Assembly: GCF_014284125.1 (NCBI RefSeq)
Contig: NZ_JACOFX010000006.1
Location: forward strand, 186,001-250,000
DNA length: 64,000 bases
Origin: Undibacterium umbellatum
Lineage (GTDB): Bacteria > Pseudomonadota > Gammaproteobacteria > Burkholderiales > Burkholderiaceae_D
Reading direction: 5' to 3'
Shown: piece by piece, positions 1 to 8,186 of the stretch
Layout: each line of letters begins with the position of its first letter
Numbering within the stretch: the stretch's first letter is position 1
Program-made: the position numbers and the translations under genes
The notes under the pieces: generated by a model
Databases searched by the model: none
What the model was told of the DNA's origin: nothing
Seen by the model: the letters and a program-made list of their open reading frames with translations, nothing else

Positions 1-629
1 CCAGCTTCCGCGCACCGACTTTCAATGAACTGTATTACCAGGGTTATGGTGTTGCCACTAATAAGCCTGAAAAAGCAAAAAATGCAGAAATCGGCGTGTA
101 TTTTGAGCAAGGTGATACGCAACTGAGTGCAGTGTATTATCAAAACAAAGCAACTGATTTGCTGGTTTCCGCTGGTTCCAAGGATTGTCCTGCTGGTTAT
201 TCTTTTGGCTGTGCACGCAACGTCAACAAGGCAACTCTGTCTGGTTTAAGTATCGGCGGCACAACCCGTTTTGCTGACCTTACAGTGCGTGGCTCCATCG
301 ATATTCAGGATCCTAAAGACGACACGGCAAATAAACGCCTGGCACGCCGTGCCAAACAGCATGGTACTTTAGCTGCAGAGTATTCCTTTGCAAACGCAAA
401 GCTTGGTGTAGAAGCCATTTATTCGGGAGACCGTTATGATGACGCTGCCAACACCAAAGTCCTGGGCTCATATAACTTGCTGAATTTGTACGCAACATAT
501 GAAGTTGCGAAAAACACGACTGTACTGGCACGCTGGAATAATGCACTGAACAAAGACTACGAATTGGCGAGAAATTATGCAACAGCCGGTTCCAATGTAT
601 TTGTTGGCGTGAACTACGGCTTTAAATAA
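1..629 (+). CDS. btuB: TonB-dependent vitamin B12 receptor BtuB, C-terminal part
   Basis: The reading frame is open from base 3, so the gene is cut by the window edge and only its last 209 codons are seen. The protein carries alternating beta-strand segments typical of an outer-membrane barrel, and it opens with SFRAPTFNELYY, a hallmark of the C-terminal third of TonB-dependent receptors. It ends VGVNYGFK, so the last residue is not the usual aromatic one. The B12 assignment is from context: btuC, btuD, btuF and cobalamin assembly genes follow directly. The substrate could be another corrinoid. Family membership is secure. Confidence 0.85.
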   Translation, partial: SFRAPTFNELYYQGYGVATNKPEKAKNAEIGVYFEQGDTQLSAVYYQNKATDLLVSAGSKDCPAGYSFGCARNVNKATLSGLSIGGTTRFADLTVRGSIDIQDPKDDTANKRLARRAKQHGTLAAEYSFANAKLGVEAIYSGDRYDDAANTKVLGSYNLLNLYATYEVAKNTTVLARWNNALNKDYELARNYATAGSNVFVGVNYGFK

Positions 630-638
630 GTCTGGCAT

Positions 639-760
639 TGATGTGAAGCGAAATGGTTGATACGGCTGCATCGCACGTCACATCGCAAGCTGATAGCCTG
701 ATGTGCAGGTCTGGTTTTTCAAAAGACGCTGCACATCAAAACCTGTTTTTTCTTTTGGAC
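639..760 (+). promoter_or_regulatory. Nested hairpins between btuB and btuC (terminator or attenuator)
   Basis: Four segments can pair. Segment 1 GATGTGA (640-646) is complementary to segment 2 TCACATC (678-684). Segment 3 TGATGTGCAG (699-708) is complementary to segment 4 CTGCACATCA (729-738), with GTCT/AGAC extending that stem inward past one bulged base. After segment 4 comes a T-rich tract (745-756). The 3:4 hairpin resembles an intrinsic terminator after btuB. Because segments 2 and 3 are also complementary through CACATC/GATGTG, an alternative fold could break it. No cobalamin-riboswitch B12 box is visible. Confidence 0.55.
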
Positions 761-767
761 CAGACCG

Positions 768-1826
768 ATGATGGCGTCTTATTTTTCTGCACGACAGCGC
801 AAGCAATCCCCCAGGGTGGCGGTCGCTCAACGTGCTGGTCTGGTGCTCCCTATCTTATTGGTCACCGCTATAGGCAGTGTATTGATTGCCTGCGTCAGCG
901 GTTCAGTTTCCCTGAGCTTTACTGAGTTATGGCAAGCCTTGCTGGAGTTGTTGCGAGGCCCGCCAACGACTCTGCCTGGCAGCTTGCTGGATTTGCGCCT
1001 CGGACGTGCACTGACTGGTTTTGTGACCGGCGCCACGCTGGCGCTGGCCGGTGTGATGATGCAGGCGCTGTTGCGCAACCCTCTGGCTGACCCGTATGTC
1101 CTCGGTATATCGGGTGGTGCGTCTGTCGGCGCGCTGGCAACCATATTGTTTTTCGGTGCATTCTGGCTGGTGGACGTGGCTGCCTTTGTCGGCGCGATTA
1201 CTGTTGCGCTGTTACTGTTTGCCCTGGCTTACCGCGACTTGCGCGGCGCAGGCAGTACCGATGGCAGCGCACCTATCCTGTTGCTGACCGGTGTCATTGT
1301 CGCCACCGGTTGTGGTGCCATCATCACCCTCATGCTATCGATTGCGCCAGACAGCCGCTTGCGCGGCATGGTGTTCTGGATGATAGGTGATTTGTCGAAT
1401 ACCCAGTCGCGCTATCTGCCCTGGTTGATACTCGGCGCCATCTTGTTGTTCGCTATGCGCAACGCACGCTCCATCAATGTCGCTGCCATGCATGCTGACA
1501 ATGCCAGTACTCTGGGCGTCAATATTGGCCGCCTGCGTCAATTGCTGTTTTTATGTTCTGCATTGCTGACCGCCAGCGCAGTCAGCAATGCGGGCAGCAT
1601 CGGTTTTGTCGGGCTCATCATGCCGCATATCTGCCGCTTTGCCTTTGGGCCGGATCACCGCTTGCTGGTACCTGCTGCGGCGCTGGCAGGTGGCTGCTTT
1701 CTGGTGCTGGCAGATACGGTGGCCCGCACCGTGGTCGCACCACAGCAGTTACCGGTTGGTGTCATTACTGCCCTGGTAGGCGTGCCCATGTTCCTGCTGC
1801 AACTGCATCAGTTGAGGAGGCGCTGA
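768..1826 (+). CDS. btuC: Vitamin B12 ABC importer, permease BtuC (FecCD family)
   Basis: This 352-residue inner-membrane permease has about ten hydrophobic segments and FecCD/BtuC family signatures: GRALTGFVTGATLALAGVMM near residue 85, NPLADPYVLGISGGASVGA near 107, and VGLIMPHICRF near 282 for the coupling region. The length matches the family (about 330-350). ATG at 768 and 771 are both possible. The stop overlaps the btuD start (ATGA at 1826), so the two are translationally coupled. It should pair with BtuD and periplasmic BtuF (7269) to move corrinoids from periplasm to cytoplasm. Confidence 0.93.
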   Translation: MMASYFSARQRKQSPRVAVAQRAGLVLPILLVTAIGSVLIACVSGSVSLSFTELWQALLELLRGPPTTLPGSLLDLRLGRALTGFVTGATLALAGVMMQALLRNPLADPYVLGISGGASVGALATILFFGAFWLVDVAAFVGAITVALLLFALAYRDLRGAGSTDGSAPILLLTGVIVATGCGAIITLMLSIAPDSRLRGMVFWMIGDLSNTQSRYLPWLILGAILLFAMRNARSINVAAMHADNASTLGVNIGRLRQLLFLCSALLTASAVSNAGSIGFVGLIMPHICRFAFGPDHRLLVPAAALAGGCFLVLADTVARTVVAPQQLPVGVITALVGVPMFLLQLHQLRRR

Positions 1827-2599
1827 TGGACATCCGCTCTCTCAATTTATCGGTAGGAAAACGTGTACTTGTGCGCGAACTCAACTGGCAGATACAGCCC
1901 GGTGAATGCTGGTGCATCATTGGCCGCAATGGTGCTGGCAAAAGTACCTTGCTTCGTACACTGGCTGGTTTGCGCCCCATAGAAAGTGGTCAGGTCTATC
2001 TGCGTGATAGACCTTTGCAAGACTGGACATTGACAGCGCTGGCCCGTGAACGTTCGTTCTTGCCGCAGGGCAGGGCAGATGCTTTTGGCTATTCTGCGCT
2101 GGATACCGTACTCAGCGCCCGCCATCCTTATCAGGATGCGCATTATTGGGAAAACAATGATGACATGGATATTGCCATGTCCTCGCTGCGCGAGATGGAT
2201 GTCGCCGATCTGGCAGAGCGCGATGTGCGCAGCCTGTCTGGCGGTGAAAGACAACGCGTTGCGATCGCCGCCTTGCTAGCCCAGGATGCCAGGTGGATGT
2301 TGCTGGATGAGCCAGCTAATGCACTTGACCTGGGTCACCAGGTCAGCGTGATGCAACTGTTTGCACGATTGTGCTGTAAAGAAGATACGCAACAAAGCAA
2401 GGCTGTCGTCATGGTAAGCCATGACCTCAACATGGCTTACCGCATTGCCACCCACGCCCTGTTGTTGATGGGTGATGGTGGCTGGCAAGCTGGGCCAGCA
2501 GACGACATATTCAGTGCATCCCAACTCAGTATTTGTCTTGGGCACCCAATAGAACGCTTCACACATGGCGGGCAAACCATATTTCTGCCGCAAAACTAA
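1826..2599 (+). CDS. btuD: Vitamin B12 ABC importer, ATPase BtuD
   Basis: A 257-residue ABC ATPase. Walker A is GRNGAGKST (near residue 34), the signature is LSGGERQRV (near 136), Walker B is WMLLDEP (near 157) and the switch is VMVSHDLNM. The frame is open further upstream, but the ATG at 1826 is chosen because it overlaps the btuC stop, has GGAGG just upstream, and gives normal family length. The sequence before it would only add btuC shadow. It hydrolyses ATP to drive BtuC-mediated corrinoid import. Confidence 0.94.
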   Translation: MDIRSLNLSVGKRVLVRELNWQIQPGECWCIIGRNGAGKSTLLRTLAGLRPIESGQVYLRDRPLQDWTLTALARERSFLPQGRADAFGYSALDTVLSARHPYQDAHYWENNDDMDIAMSSLREMDVADLAERDVRSLSGGERQRVAIAALLAQDARWMLLDEPANALDLGHQVSVMQLFARLCCKEDTQQSKAVVMVSHDLNMAYRIATHALLLMGDGGWQAGPADDIFSASQLSICLGHPIERFTHGGQTIFLPQN

Positions 2600-2633
2600 A
2601 CATCACAACAAACCATCACTACAGACTATCACC

Positions 2634-3272
2634 ATGACAAGTGCAATGCCACCAAAGCCAGATACCGAGACCGATAATATCAACACTCGTCATGAACGCC
2701 GCATGCAACGCAAAAAGGCGATGATGGACGAAAAGATTGAGCAGGCGCAGCGAAAGACTGGTGTTTTGTTGGTGCATACTGGCAATGGCAAGGGTAAAAG
2801 CTCCAGTGCTTTCGGCATGGTCATGCGCGCCATGGGGCATGGTATGAAGGTCGGTGTGGTTCAGTTTATCAAGGGCGCTATGTCGACTGGCGAAGAGATT
2901 TTCTTGCGGCGGTTTCCTGATGAAGTCGAATTTCATGCCATGGGTGAAGGTTATACCTGGGTCACCCAGAACCGTGAACGCGATATGGAAAAAGCCGCTG
3001 CCGCGTGGGAACAGGCAAAACGCTTTTTGAATGACCCGGCGATAGGTCTGGTCGTGCTTGATGAACTCAATATCGCCCTCAAATACCATTACCTGGATTT
3101 GCAGATGGTCATTGATGATCTCGATGGCAGGCCAGAAATGCAGCACGTCGCCGTCACAGGTCGTGGTGCGCTGCCAGAAATTATTGCCATCGCTGATACC
3201 GTCACAGAAATGAATGTCATCAAGCATGCCTTCAAAGAAGGCATCGTGGCACAGGCAGGTGTGGAATGGTAA
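2634..3272 (+). CDS. cobO: Cob(I)yrinic acid a,c-diamide adenosyltransferase (CobO/BtuR type)
   Basis: A 212-residue cytoplasmic enzyme of the CobA/CobO/BtuR family, which transfers the adenosyl group of ATP to the cobalt of corrinoids. It has the P-loop variant HTGNGKGKSS (near residue 48), then the conserved VVQFIKGAMSTGEE and VVLDELNIALKY segments and a short charged N-terminal tail. ATG 2634 is chosen because the preceding in-frame stretch overlaps the end of btuD. The stop overlaps the next start (3266), supporting one operon. Length is typical (about 200). Confidence 0.93.
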   Translation: MTSAMPPKPDTETDNINTRHERRMQRKKAMMDEKIEQAQRKTGVLLVHTGNGKGKSSSAFGMVMRAMGHGMKVGVVQFIKGAMSTGEEIFLRRFPDEVEFHAMGEGYTWVTQNRERDMEKAAAAWEQAKRFLNDPAIGLVVLDELNIALKYHYLDLQMVIDDLDGRPEMQHVAVTGRGALPEIIAIADTVTEMNVIKHAFKEGIVAQAGVEW

Positions 3273-4579
3273 GGCCCAGCGCCAAGGTTGTTTTAATATC
3301 TGCTATCGCCTCAGGCCAGGGTAAGACAACGACTACTGCAGCACTCGCTCGCAAGCTGGTGAAGCTGGGCAAGACGGTACGTGTATTTAAAACCGGCCCA
3401 GACTTTATCGACCCCATGATGCTGGAGCGCGCTTGTGGCTCAGCTGTGCATTCGCTGGATTTGTGGATGGTAGGGCAGGCTGACTCTGAAGGCATGCTGG
3501 CACGTGCGGCGATGGATGCCGACGTTATCCTCATCGAAGGCGTCATGGGCCTGTATGATGGCAATCCATCATCAGCCGATCTTGCGCGCGCCTTTGGTGT
3601 GCCTGTTGTGGCTGTGCTTGATGCCTCTGCCATGGCGCAGACAGTCGGTGCACTGGCCCTGGGTTTGCGTGATTTTGGGCCGGTGCATCTGGCAGGCGTC
3701 ATTGCCAATCGCATAGCCTCAGAAGGTCATGCCAAGATGGTGGCAGCTGCCATGCGTGATATCCCCTTGCTCGGCAGCCTGCACCGTCAGGAAGAGGCTT
3801 TACCAGAGAGGCACCTGGGGCTGGTCTTGCCTCAGGAAGTGGATCGCATTGAAGCCATCCTTGATGCCATAGCCGACAGCCTGGAGCTGGATATGCAAGC
3901 CTGGGATGCCTTGCCAGACACCAGTTTTGGATTGCATGAGCATCAGGCTCAGCATGTATTGCAAACTGCCGGGAATTTGGCTGGTAAAACCATTGCCATT
4001 GCTCGTGATGCCGCATTTGCGTTTATCTATCCAGCCAATATTGAATGCCTGATCGGACTCGGTGCAGAACTGGTTTTCTTTTCGCCCCTTGCTGATGAAG
4101 CGATTCCAGAGCGAACTGATGCCCTGTACCTGCCCGGCGGTTATCCTGAATTGCATGCAGAGACACTGACGCAGGCAAGCAACTGGCTGGCATCGCTGCA
4201 CGCCGCACATGCGCAAGGCATGCCTATGTTGGCAGAATGTGGCGGCATGATGGCCATTACCGAAGGCCTGGTGGATCAACAGGAGCAAAGCTGGCCCATG
4301 GCTGGCATATTGTCAGGCAAAGTCATCATGCAAAAAAGGCTGGCAGCGCTGGGGGCGCAGGCATGGGCGACTGCGCAGGGCGAATTGCGTGGGCATACTT
4401 TTCATTACTCGCGCTTTGAAACGATATTGGCTGCCAGCAGCCATACGATTAAACATTCAACTCAGCAGCACGGCGAAGCTATTTACCGCGTTGGCAATGT
4501 GCGCGCCTCTTATTTTCATGCTTACTTTGCTTCTAATCCGTCAGCAACGGCAGCACTGTTCTTAAGAGATAAAATATGA
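3266..4579 (+). CDS. cobB: Cobyrinic acid a,c-diamide synthase (CobB/CbiA)
   Basis: A 437-residue ATP- and glutamine-dependent amidase that converts the a and c carboxylates of (hydrogeno)byrinic or cobyrinic acid to amides. The N-terminal synthetase half has ASGQGKTTTTAALARKL and KTGPDFIDPMML. The C-terminal type-I glutamine amidotransferase half has YLPGGYPELHAE and the nucleophile in MLAECGGMM (near residue 328). ATG 3266 overlaps the cobO stop by 7 bases, and its own stop overlaps cobU. Whether it serves de novo synthesis or finishes incompletely amidated corrinoids cannot be told from the window. Confidence 0.92.
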   Translation: MVRPSAKVVLISAIASGQGKTTTTAALARKLVKLGKTVRVFKTGPDFIDPMMLERACGSAVHSLDLWMVGQADSEGMLARAAMDADVILIEGVMGLYDGNPSSADLARAFGVPVVAVLDASAMAQTVGALALGLRDFGPVHLAGVIANRIASEGHAKMVAAAMRDIPLLGSLHRQEEALPERHLGLVLPQEVDRIEAILDAIADSLELDMQAWDALPDTSFGLHEHQAQHVLQTAGNLAGKTIAIARDAAFAFIYPANIECLIGLGAELVFFSPLADEAIPERTDALYLPGGYPELHAETLTQASNWLASLHAAHAQGMPMLAECGGMMAITEGLVDQQEQSWPMAGILSGKVIMQKRLAALGAQAWATAQGELRGHTFHYSRFETILAASSHTIKHSTQQHGEAIYRVGNVRASYFHAYFASNPSATAALFLRDKI

Positions 4580-5154
4580 GTACCGCGCAACGTACCAGCC
4601 TGATTTTTGGTGGTGCGCGTTCGGGTAAGAGTGCGTTTGCTGAGCAACTGGCGAGCAGGCTTAGTGAAGGCAAGCAAGAAGTGTTGTATCTGGCAACCGC
4701 AAAGGCAGGCGACGTTGAAATGCAGGAGCGCATCGCCCATCATCGTGCTCGCCGCCCCGCGCATTGGGGCACGCTGGAACAAAGTCTGGCACTGGGCGCG
4801 ACCATTATGGAGCATAGCCGTGCAGACAATATCATCCTCGTCGATTGCCTGACAGTCTGGCTGTCGAATCTACTGTTTTCAGGAAAGACAGACTTTCCAG
4901 AGATAGGTCACATTTCTCCGCCACCGCAGTTTGCCACGCAACGTCAGGCATTGCTGGATGCATTGGTGCAGGCACCGGGTCAGATTATCCTGGTATCGAA
5001 TGAAGTCGGCATGGGCATCGTCCCCATGGGGGCGGTGTCGCGCTGGTTTGTTGATGAAGCGGGACGACTGAATCAGTCTGTCGCCGCCATTGCGGATCAT
5101 GTGATCTGGGTTGCTGCTGGCTTGCCGCTGTATTTGAAAGGCAAACCATGCTGA
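4576..5154 (+). CDS. cobU: Adenosylcobinamide kinase / adenosylcobinamide-phosphate guanylyltransferase
   Basis: A 192-residue bifunctional CobU/CobP enzyme that phosphorylates adenosylcobinamide and adds GMP for nucleotide-loop assembly. It has the P-loop GGARSGKSAFAE at the N-terminus, VDCLTVWLSNLL near residue 95 and SNEVGMGIVP near 137, all family-specific. The ATGA overlap with cobB at 4576-4579 and the overlap with cbiB at 5148 show tight coupling. Length matches the family (about 180). Confidence 0.94.
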   Translation: MSTAQRTSLIFGGARSGKSAFAEQLASRLSEGKQEVLYLATAKAGDVEMQERIAHHRARRPAHWGTLEQSLALGATIMEHSRADNIILVDCLTVWLSNLLFSGKTDFPEIGHISPPPQFATQRQALLDALVQAPGQIILVSNEVGMGIVPMGAVSRWFVDEAGRLNQSVAAIADHVIWVAAGLPLYLKGKPC

Positions 5155-6101
5155 TCCAGGATGCTTGGGGCATAGTGCTATGCTTGCTACTGGGTATCTT
5201 GCTGGACCTGGCACTGGGTGAAGTGCGTAAATTTCATCCGCTGGTGGGTTTTGGTAATCTGGCCAATGCCATAGAGCTGCTATTGAACAAGCCTACCGCT
5301 GACCGTTGGACTGGCGCTTTGGCATTGTGTCTGGCGGTCTTGCCACTCGTTGCATTAAGCATGCTGGCACTGCTGCTGGCTCAATATTTCAGCCTTTGGC
5401 TGGCCGCTATATCGCACTTCGTCTTGCTGTATTTTTGCCTGGGCTTGCGCAGCTTGCACGAACATAATGCCGCTATAGCCACTGCCTTGCAGACTGGTGA
5501 TCTGGCCGAAGCCAGAAAACGCACTTCCTATATCGTCAGCCGTGATACAGAAAATGCGGATGAAGCCTACCTGGCCAAAGCCAGCGTCGAATCCGTACTC
5601 GAAAACGGCTGTGATGCCGTTTTCGCTACCTTGTTCTGGTTCATCTTGCTGGGTGGTCCGGGTGCCGTCTTGTACCGTCTCGTGAATACTCTCGATGCCA
5701 TGTGGGGCTATCGCTCCACACGCTTCCTGCGCTTTGGCTGTGTGGCAGCACGCGCGGATGACGTCATGAACTGGATACCCGCTCGTCTGACTGCATGCAC
5801 CTATGCGATATTGGGCAAGACCCGCCTGGCATGGCAATGCTGGCAGCGTCAGGCACCTGGCTGGCCCAGCCCCAATGCGGGGCCAGTAATGGCTGCCGGT
5901 GCTGGTGCGCTTGGCCTGGCTTTGGGGGGCGCAGCCAGTTATGACGGCGTGGCCGAAGTCCGGCCACCATTGGGTGAGGGCGATACAGCGAATGCAGCAG
6001 ATATTCTGCGTGCCTTGCGTCTGGTAGAAACTGGCGCTGCCTTGTGGTGTGGCGTAGCCTTGCTGGCGGCCATATTTTTGAGTGGAGTCATCCATGCTTG
6101 A
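5148..6101 (+). CDS. cbiB: Adenosylcobinamide-phosphate synthase (CbiB/CobD)
   Basis: A 317-residue integral membrane protein that joins cobyric acid to aminopropanol (phosphate). It begins with the hydrophobic LLGILLDLALGE and the family motif KFHPLVGFGNLANAIE. It continues with SYIVSRDTENADEAYLAKASVESVLENG-type sequence near residue 130 and YRLVNTLDAMWGYRS near 178, both diagnostic for CbiB. There are four or five membrane segments. It starts inside the end of cobU (7-base overlap) and its stop overlaps the next gene, whose product is expected to supply the aminopropanol moiety. Confidence 0.94.
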   Translation: MLIQDAWGIVLCLLLGILLDLALGEVRKFHPLVGFGNLANAIELLLNKPTADRWTGALALCLAVLPLVALSMLALLLAQYFSLWLAAISHFVLLYFCLGLRSLHEHNAAIATALQTGDLAEARKRTSYIVSRDTENADEAYLAKASVESVLENGCDAVFATLFWFILLGGPGAVLYRLVNTLDAMWGYRSTRFLRFGCVAARADDVMNWIPARLTACTYAILGKTRLAWQCWQRQAPGWPSPNAGPVMAAGAGALGLALGGAASYDGVAEVRPPLGEGDTANAADILRALRLVETGAALWCGVALLAAIFLSGVIHA

Positions 6102-7152
6102 ACACGGTGGCAACCTGCGCGATGCGGTGCGCCATTTTGGCCGTCCGCTGGAAGATTGGCTGGACCTGTCCACCGGTATCAATCCTCACTTTTATCCTGC
6201 ACCGCAACTGGCAGCGAATGCCTGGCATCGCTTGCCTGAGTATTCTGATGCGCTGGTACAAGCAGCACAGTCTTATTATCGCGCGCCACAGATGCTGGCT
6301 GTGGCAGGTTCGCAGGCAGTGATACAAGCCTTGCCGCGCTTGCGCCCGGCTGCGCGGGTTGCTGTGTCAGCCCCCAGCTATGCCGAACATGCTTATCAGT
6401 GGCGGCAGGCAGGGCACGCGGTGACTGAATGCATTTATGCGGAGTTGCATGCGGCCGTCGAACAGGCAGATGTTGTGGTTCTGTGTAATCCAAACAATCC
6501 TACTGGTGAATTCATTACACCAGCCCAGCTTTTGCGCTGGGCTGCGCAACTGGCTGAACGTGGAGGCTGGCTGGTAGTTGATGAAGCCTTTGCCGATACC
6601 GTGCCCGATATGAGTGTGGCTAACCATACAGATCAGCCTGGCTTGATCGTCTTGCGCTCAGTGGGCAAGTTCTTTGGTTTGGCTGGCATACGTCTGGGTT
6701 TTGTCGCTGCTGAACAGAATTTGTTACAGCAATTGGCAAATTATCTAGGGCCCTGGAGTGTCAGCGGGCCAGCTCAGCAAATTGCCATCGCTGCTTTGAA
6801 TGACCGGCAATGGCAAATGCAGACAGCGCAACGCTTGCAGCAAGAAGGTGAACGATTGCGCCAGCTTTTGAAAACGCATGACATGCGTTCATCAGGTACT
6901 GATTTGTTTCAGTGGTGCAGTCATCAAGACTTGGACGATAAGTCGGAACAGTTGTGGCAATTCATGGCAGAACGGGGAATTTGGCTACGCTGGTTTGCGC
7001 AAGGACCACACAGGCCGCATGGCTTGCGTTTTGGCTTGCCGGGAAGTGAGGCGGGGTGGCAGCGGTTGGTGCTTGGTTTGGATGAATGGTGTGAATTAAA
7101 TTTTAAAGACTCCCCAACACAGAGGCGCAGAGGGAGGAAAGATTTCTCTTAG
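6094..7152 (+). CDS. cobC: L-threonine-O-3-phosphate decarboxylase-like aminotransferase (CobC/CobD)
   Basis: A 352-residue PLP enzyme of aminotransferase class I/II fold. In this setting it should provide (R)-1-amino-2-propanol phosphate for CbiB. Motifs are CNPNNPTGEF near residue 133, VVDEAFADTVPDM, the PLP lysine in RSVGKFFGLAGIRLGF near 193, and a substrate-binding arginine in the C-terminal LRFGLPG. ATG 6094 (8-base overlap with cbiB) is preferred over the in-frame ATG at 6082 because family members start with MLEHGG. The last 15 or so residues (after CELNF) are encoded by a repeat element and look unlike the family. Confidence 0.9.
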   Translation: MLEHGGNLRDAVRHFGRPLEDWLDLSTGINPHFYPAPQLAANAWHRLPEYSDALVQAAQSYYRAPQMLAVAGSQAVIQALPRLRPAARVAVSAPSYAEHAYQWRQAGHAVTECIYAELHAAVEQADVVVLCNPNNPTGEFITPAQLLRWAAQLAERGGWLVVDEAFADTVPDMSVANHTDQPGLIVLRSVGKFFGLAGIRLGFVAAEQNLLQQLANYLGPWSVSGPAQQIAIAALNDRQWQMQTAQRLQQEGERLRQLLKTHDMRSSGTDLFQWCSHQDLDDKSEQLWQFMAERGIWLRWFAQGPHRPHGLRFGLPGSEAGWQRLVLGLDEWCELNFKDSPTQRRRGRKDFS

Positions 7153-7235
7153 GAAATCTTCGTTTCGCAGGCGAATGGCATGCCATTCGAATTCCCTGCT
7201 ACACCACAGAGTGAGCACAGAGAGAATTAAGAGAT
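7111..7235. repeat. CACAGAG-type interspersed repeat, degenerate copy
   Basis: This stretch contains ACACAGAGGCGCAGAG near 7117-7132 and CACCACAGAGTGAGCACAGAG near 7203, related to the cleaner element at 42113-42285. Inside are a perfect 18-bp palindrome CGAATGGCATGCCATTCG (7172-7189) and a hairpin AAGATTTC/GAAATCTT around 7140-7160 that includes the cobC stop codon. The element therefore forms the 3' end of cobC and the spacer before btuF. Confidence 0.55.
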
Positions 7236-7268
7236 GTATTTCGTTTTATATTTGAATGCGAGAAGTTT

Positions 7269-8186
7269 ATGTCCAAGTATTTAAGGTTTGTAATGGTCGT
7301 CGGATTTGCTGCATTGACTTCGCATGCACAGGCGGCCATTACAGTGACGGATGACTTGGGTAATCAGGTTACCCTGGCGAAGCCTGCACAGCGGATTATC
7401 AGTTTGTCGCCGCATGTGACCGAATTGATTTATGTCGCAGGTGCGGGTGACAGAATTATTGGCACGGTCAAATACAGCGATTATCCGGCAGCGGCAAAAA
7501 ATATTCCTCGCGTAGGGGACAATCGTCAACTGGATATTGAACGCATACTGGCGATGAAACCGGACCTGCTCATTGTATGGATGCATGGTGCCTACGAACG
7601 ACAGTTGGAAATGTTGCACAATTCCGGCATTCCTTATTTCTTCAGTGAACCGCATAAGCTTGATAATGTGGCAGAGACCCTGATCAAGTTCGGTAGTCTG
7701 TTTGGTACAGAAAAACAGGCGCAGGTAGCTGCGGCTGAATTCAGGCAACAAGTACAGCAACTGAACAGTCAGTATCAGGGCAAAAGCAAGGTCAGGACTT
7801 TTTATCAGGTGTGGGGCAAGCCGCTCTATACGTTGAATGACAGCCACATCGTCAGTGATGCTATTCGCACCTGCGGTGGTGAAAATATTTTTGGTAAATT
7901 AGCCACCACGGCACCTGTGGTTGGTACAGAAGCTGTCTTGCAGGAAAATCCTGAAGTCATCATCACTGGAGACAGCAAAACCCAGGCGGTGAGCGGCATT
8001 GAGCAGTGGAAAACTTTCCCTACCTTACTTGCAACAAAAAATAATAATCTGATATCTATAGAGGGTGATCTGGTCAACCGTTCTGGCCCGCGCATTATCG
8101 AAGGTGCGAAATTGATTTGCCAGGCGCTTGAGCAAGCCCGGCAGAAACGCGACAAAACCGTGGTGCCGCCACAAGGGAAAAAATGA
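7269..8186 (+). CDS. btuF: Periplasmic cobalamin-binding protein BtuF
   Basis: A 305-residue periplasmic-binding protein of the class III (TroA/BtuF) fold. A signal peptide is visible (VMVVGFAALTSHAQA, cleavage near residue 23), then ITVTDDLGNQVTL and RIISLSPHVTELIYVAGAGDRIIG, standard BtuF/FhuD-type lobe-1 sequence, then a long helix and lobe 2. It would deliver corrinoids to BtuCD encoded 5 kb upstream. The stop overlaps the start of a second BtuF-like gene (ATGA at 8183). Ligand identity comes from the operon context. Confidence 0.9.
   Translation: MSKYLRFVMVVGFAALTSHAQAAITVTDDLGNQVTLAKPAQRIISLSPHVTELIYVAGAGDRIIGTVKYSDYPAAAKNIPRVGDNRQLDIERILAMKPDLLIVWMHGAYERQLEMLHNSGIPYFFSEPHKLDNVAETLIKFGSLFGTEKQAQVAAAEFRQQVQQLNSQYQGKSKVRTFYQVWGKPLYTLNDSHIVSDAIRTCGGENIFGKLATTAPVVGTEAVLQENPEVIITGDSKTQAVSGIEQWKTFPTLLATKNNNLISIEGDLVNRSGPRIIEGAKLICQALEQARQKRDKTVVPPQGKK

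Noticed and set aside
630-767. Cobalamin riboswitch before btuC
   Set aside because: No B12-box consensus or multi-stem core can be seen. The visible hairpins are better described as a terminator or attenuator. Any riboswitch is more likely upstream of btuB, outside the window.
5355-6182. 275-codon - strand frame
   Set aside because: Antisense to cbiB and the next gene, both of which carry unmistakable motifs and overlap in an operon.
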